Assembly (NCBI GenBank): GCA_000181795.3
Contig: CM012955.1
Location: 8,871,022-8,935,021, forward strand
From: Trichinella spiralis
Taxonomy: Eukaryota; Nematoda; Enoplea; Trichinellida; Trichinellidae
Length of the DNA stretch: 64,000 bases
Direction of reading: 5' to 3'
Made by a program: the position numbers and the translations under genes. Each line of letters opens with the position of its first letter. Positions within the stretch are counted from its first letter, which is position 1. The notes under the pieces are model-generated. The model was not told where the DNA came from and made no database searches. It saw only the letters and a list, made by a program, of their open reading frames with translations. Shown here one piece after another: positions 62,886 to 64,000 of this stretch.

Positions 62886-63330
62886 GGAGGGTGGTGTGGC
62901 GTAGTGGTTAATAGCCAGCGAAGCCAACGCCCTCCCCAGCCGTGTTCGATTCCCGGAGACGGTTGAAAAAGCCAAGCGTACATATACACTAAGTACGCTA
63001 GCGGTTGAAGTGCCAATATGAGCACACCGCATATACACATGTTCTGTATTCAAAACTATCCCAGGCCATAACTTCCATACATGGCAATCTTACCAAAAGA
63101 TGCGCCAAGCCAGACAATGCCACCCACTTTCAAAGGGTAGTGAAGTGACTGCGATACATAATCACTGGCGAAATGGAGCATCCGCAGCAATGCGACGGGT
63201 AAGAATGAAGTTATGGATAAAGGCCCACTGCTCCATTCAACATTCGAATCAAAAACATAGGAAGATCGGTGCTAATCTGCCTGGCAGGGGAGCACCAATC
63301 TTTTCCCACATTAAATGGTTTAAAATGTTT
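62886..63330 (+). mobile_element. tRNA-derived SINE-like element
   Basis: The head is tRNA-like and carries both RNA polymerase III internal promoter boxes: an A box TGGCGTAGTGG (62897-62907) and a B box GTGTTCGATTCCC (62942-62954), about 45 bases apart as in a tRNA. The sequence after the B box does not complete an acceptor stem. Instead it continues as a moderately G+C-rich, non-tRNA body to roughly 63330 before AT-rich DNA resumes. That head-plus-unrelated-body layout is typical of SINEs. The end is estimated; I found no clear target-site duplication or A-rich tail, and no second copy in this window. Confidence 0.6.
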
Positions 63331-64000
63331 TCAAAGTTGCTTTACAATGTCGAATGATTTTATTTGAAATGCAAATAAATGATATGTTTACATTTCAATA
63401 TGTTAATATCAACAAATGTTGCTATTTACGTTCAAAGCGGTGCTTTCTTTTTTTTTGAATTAACTTTTAATATCATTAATTTGCTAAAAATTTTAACCTG
63501 AAGAAAAAAACATTTGTTAAACTCATGAGCAATAATTTTGAATTAAAGTTATAAGTATTTGATTAAATTAATTGACTAAGTTGAATTTATTGATTTAAAT
63601 TAATAGTTGTCTGTATTTTTTGAAATGAAGCTTCAACAAACTTGTATGTCAAGCTTGTTCTATTGGTCAGCCGACGCGTCGTAGCATACACAGACAACTG
63701 TAGAGATGTAGGGAAACGATCCACGTTGCGTATTCAATCGTTTGTCATTAATTAATTATCAGAAAATCTATTTATAAAAATTTGGCGCTTCACTCGCATG
63801 ATTTCTGTTGGACATGCATAAATTGGACAAAAACAAAAACTTCCAGCTCATTAATCGTTTTCTGTGAAATGGTGTTTTTTACTCTTTGGAAAGAAGTAAC
63901 GTTTCAATATAAAAGTCGACTGTTCACATTTCATTCACACAAACAGATATGGTAATTTGGACGATTAGCTAATCAATGAAAAAAAAACATGCAAATGCAA
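63331..64000. other. Right-edge region with a possible promoter
   Basis: Mostly AT-rich. At 63907-63915 ATATAAAAG is a TATA-like box, followed about 40 bases later by ACAGATATG then GTAATT. The ATG directly abuts a donor-like sequence, as a tiny first exon would. A gene on the plus strand may begin here and continue past the window. No product can be named. Confidence 0.3.

Noticed and set aside
62890-62960. A functional tRNA gene
   Set aside because: A and B boxes are present but the acceptor stem does not close and unrelated sequence follows directly, so it fits a SINE head better.
1-64000. CRISPR arrays, bacterial operons, prophage or viral genes
   Set aside because: No regular spacer-repeat array, no Shine-Dalgarno-led gene strings and no viral protein were seen; all identified genes are intron-bearing animal genes, apart from intronless MPV17L2.

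Overview
The window is eukaryotic and AT-rich. Its genes are split by many very short GT-AG introns (typically about 45-80 nt, with a few kilobase-scale ones), and the intergenic DNA is full of microsatellites. The genes are animal genes: a LIM-homeobox factor, a CELF RNA-binding protein, BBS9, MCTP and others. Four things point to a nematode or nematode-like invertebrate: compact introns; a divergent DRY-less seven-transmembrane receptor of chemoreceptor style; a perfect match to the worm ciliary X-box upstream of BBS9; and splice-acceptor-like sequence just before many start codons, as expected with spliced-leader trans-splicing. The LIM homeodomain is much closer to vertebrate Lhx1/5 than C. 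elegans LIN-11 is (comparison from memory). An early-branching nematode (Trichinella/Trichuris/mermithid type) would therefore fit better than a rhabditid. This placement is inference.

Layout, left to right. 1-3386: gene-poor, with a possible gene start leaving the left edge, an 874-bp element with long terminal inverted repeats, and a diverged direct repeat. 3387-6974 (-): MCTP, three C2 domains plus two membrane spans. 10071-10652 (-): MPV17L2-like mitochondrial membrane protein. 12062-12157: a long hairpin in the probable 3' UTR of the next gene. 12206-15215 (-): Sac2/INPP5F-type phosphoinositide phosphatase. 18886-28981 (-): Lhx1/5 LIM-homeobox factor over 10 kb. 32337-33071 (+): NDUFA7 of complex I. 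34350-36330 (+): seven-transmembrane receptor. 36919-41206 (+): BBS9/PTHB1 with its X-box. 43287-49904 (-): CELF3-6/UNC-75-type splicing factor. 51813-53037 (+): ARG1-type DnaJ protein. 53632-54277 (-): small two-span membrane protein. 55056-57788 (-): NPL4, cofactor of p97. 58864-61226 (-): eIF4A3, exon-junction helicase. About 62886-63330: a tRNA-derived SINE-like element.

The genes form no obvious operon or pathway cluster. There are thematic pairs: BBS9 and the receptor lie next to each other (cilia and sensing), and CELF and eIF4A3 both act on pre-mRNA. Coding models were built by joining exons by hand, with reading phase checked across most junctions; exon coordinates may be off by one or two bases. 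No bacterial, viral or CRISPR feature was found.
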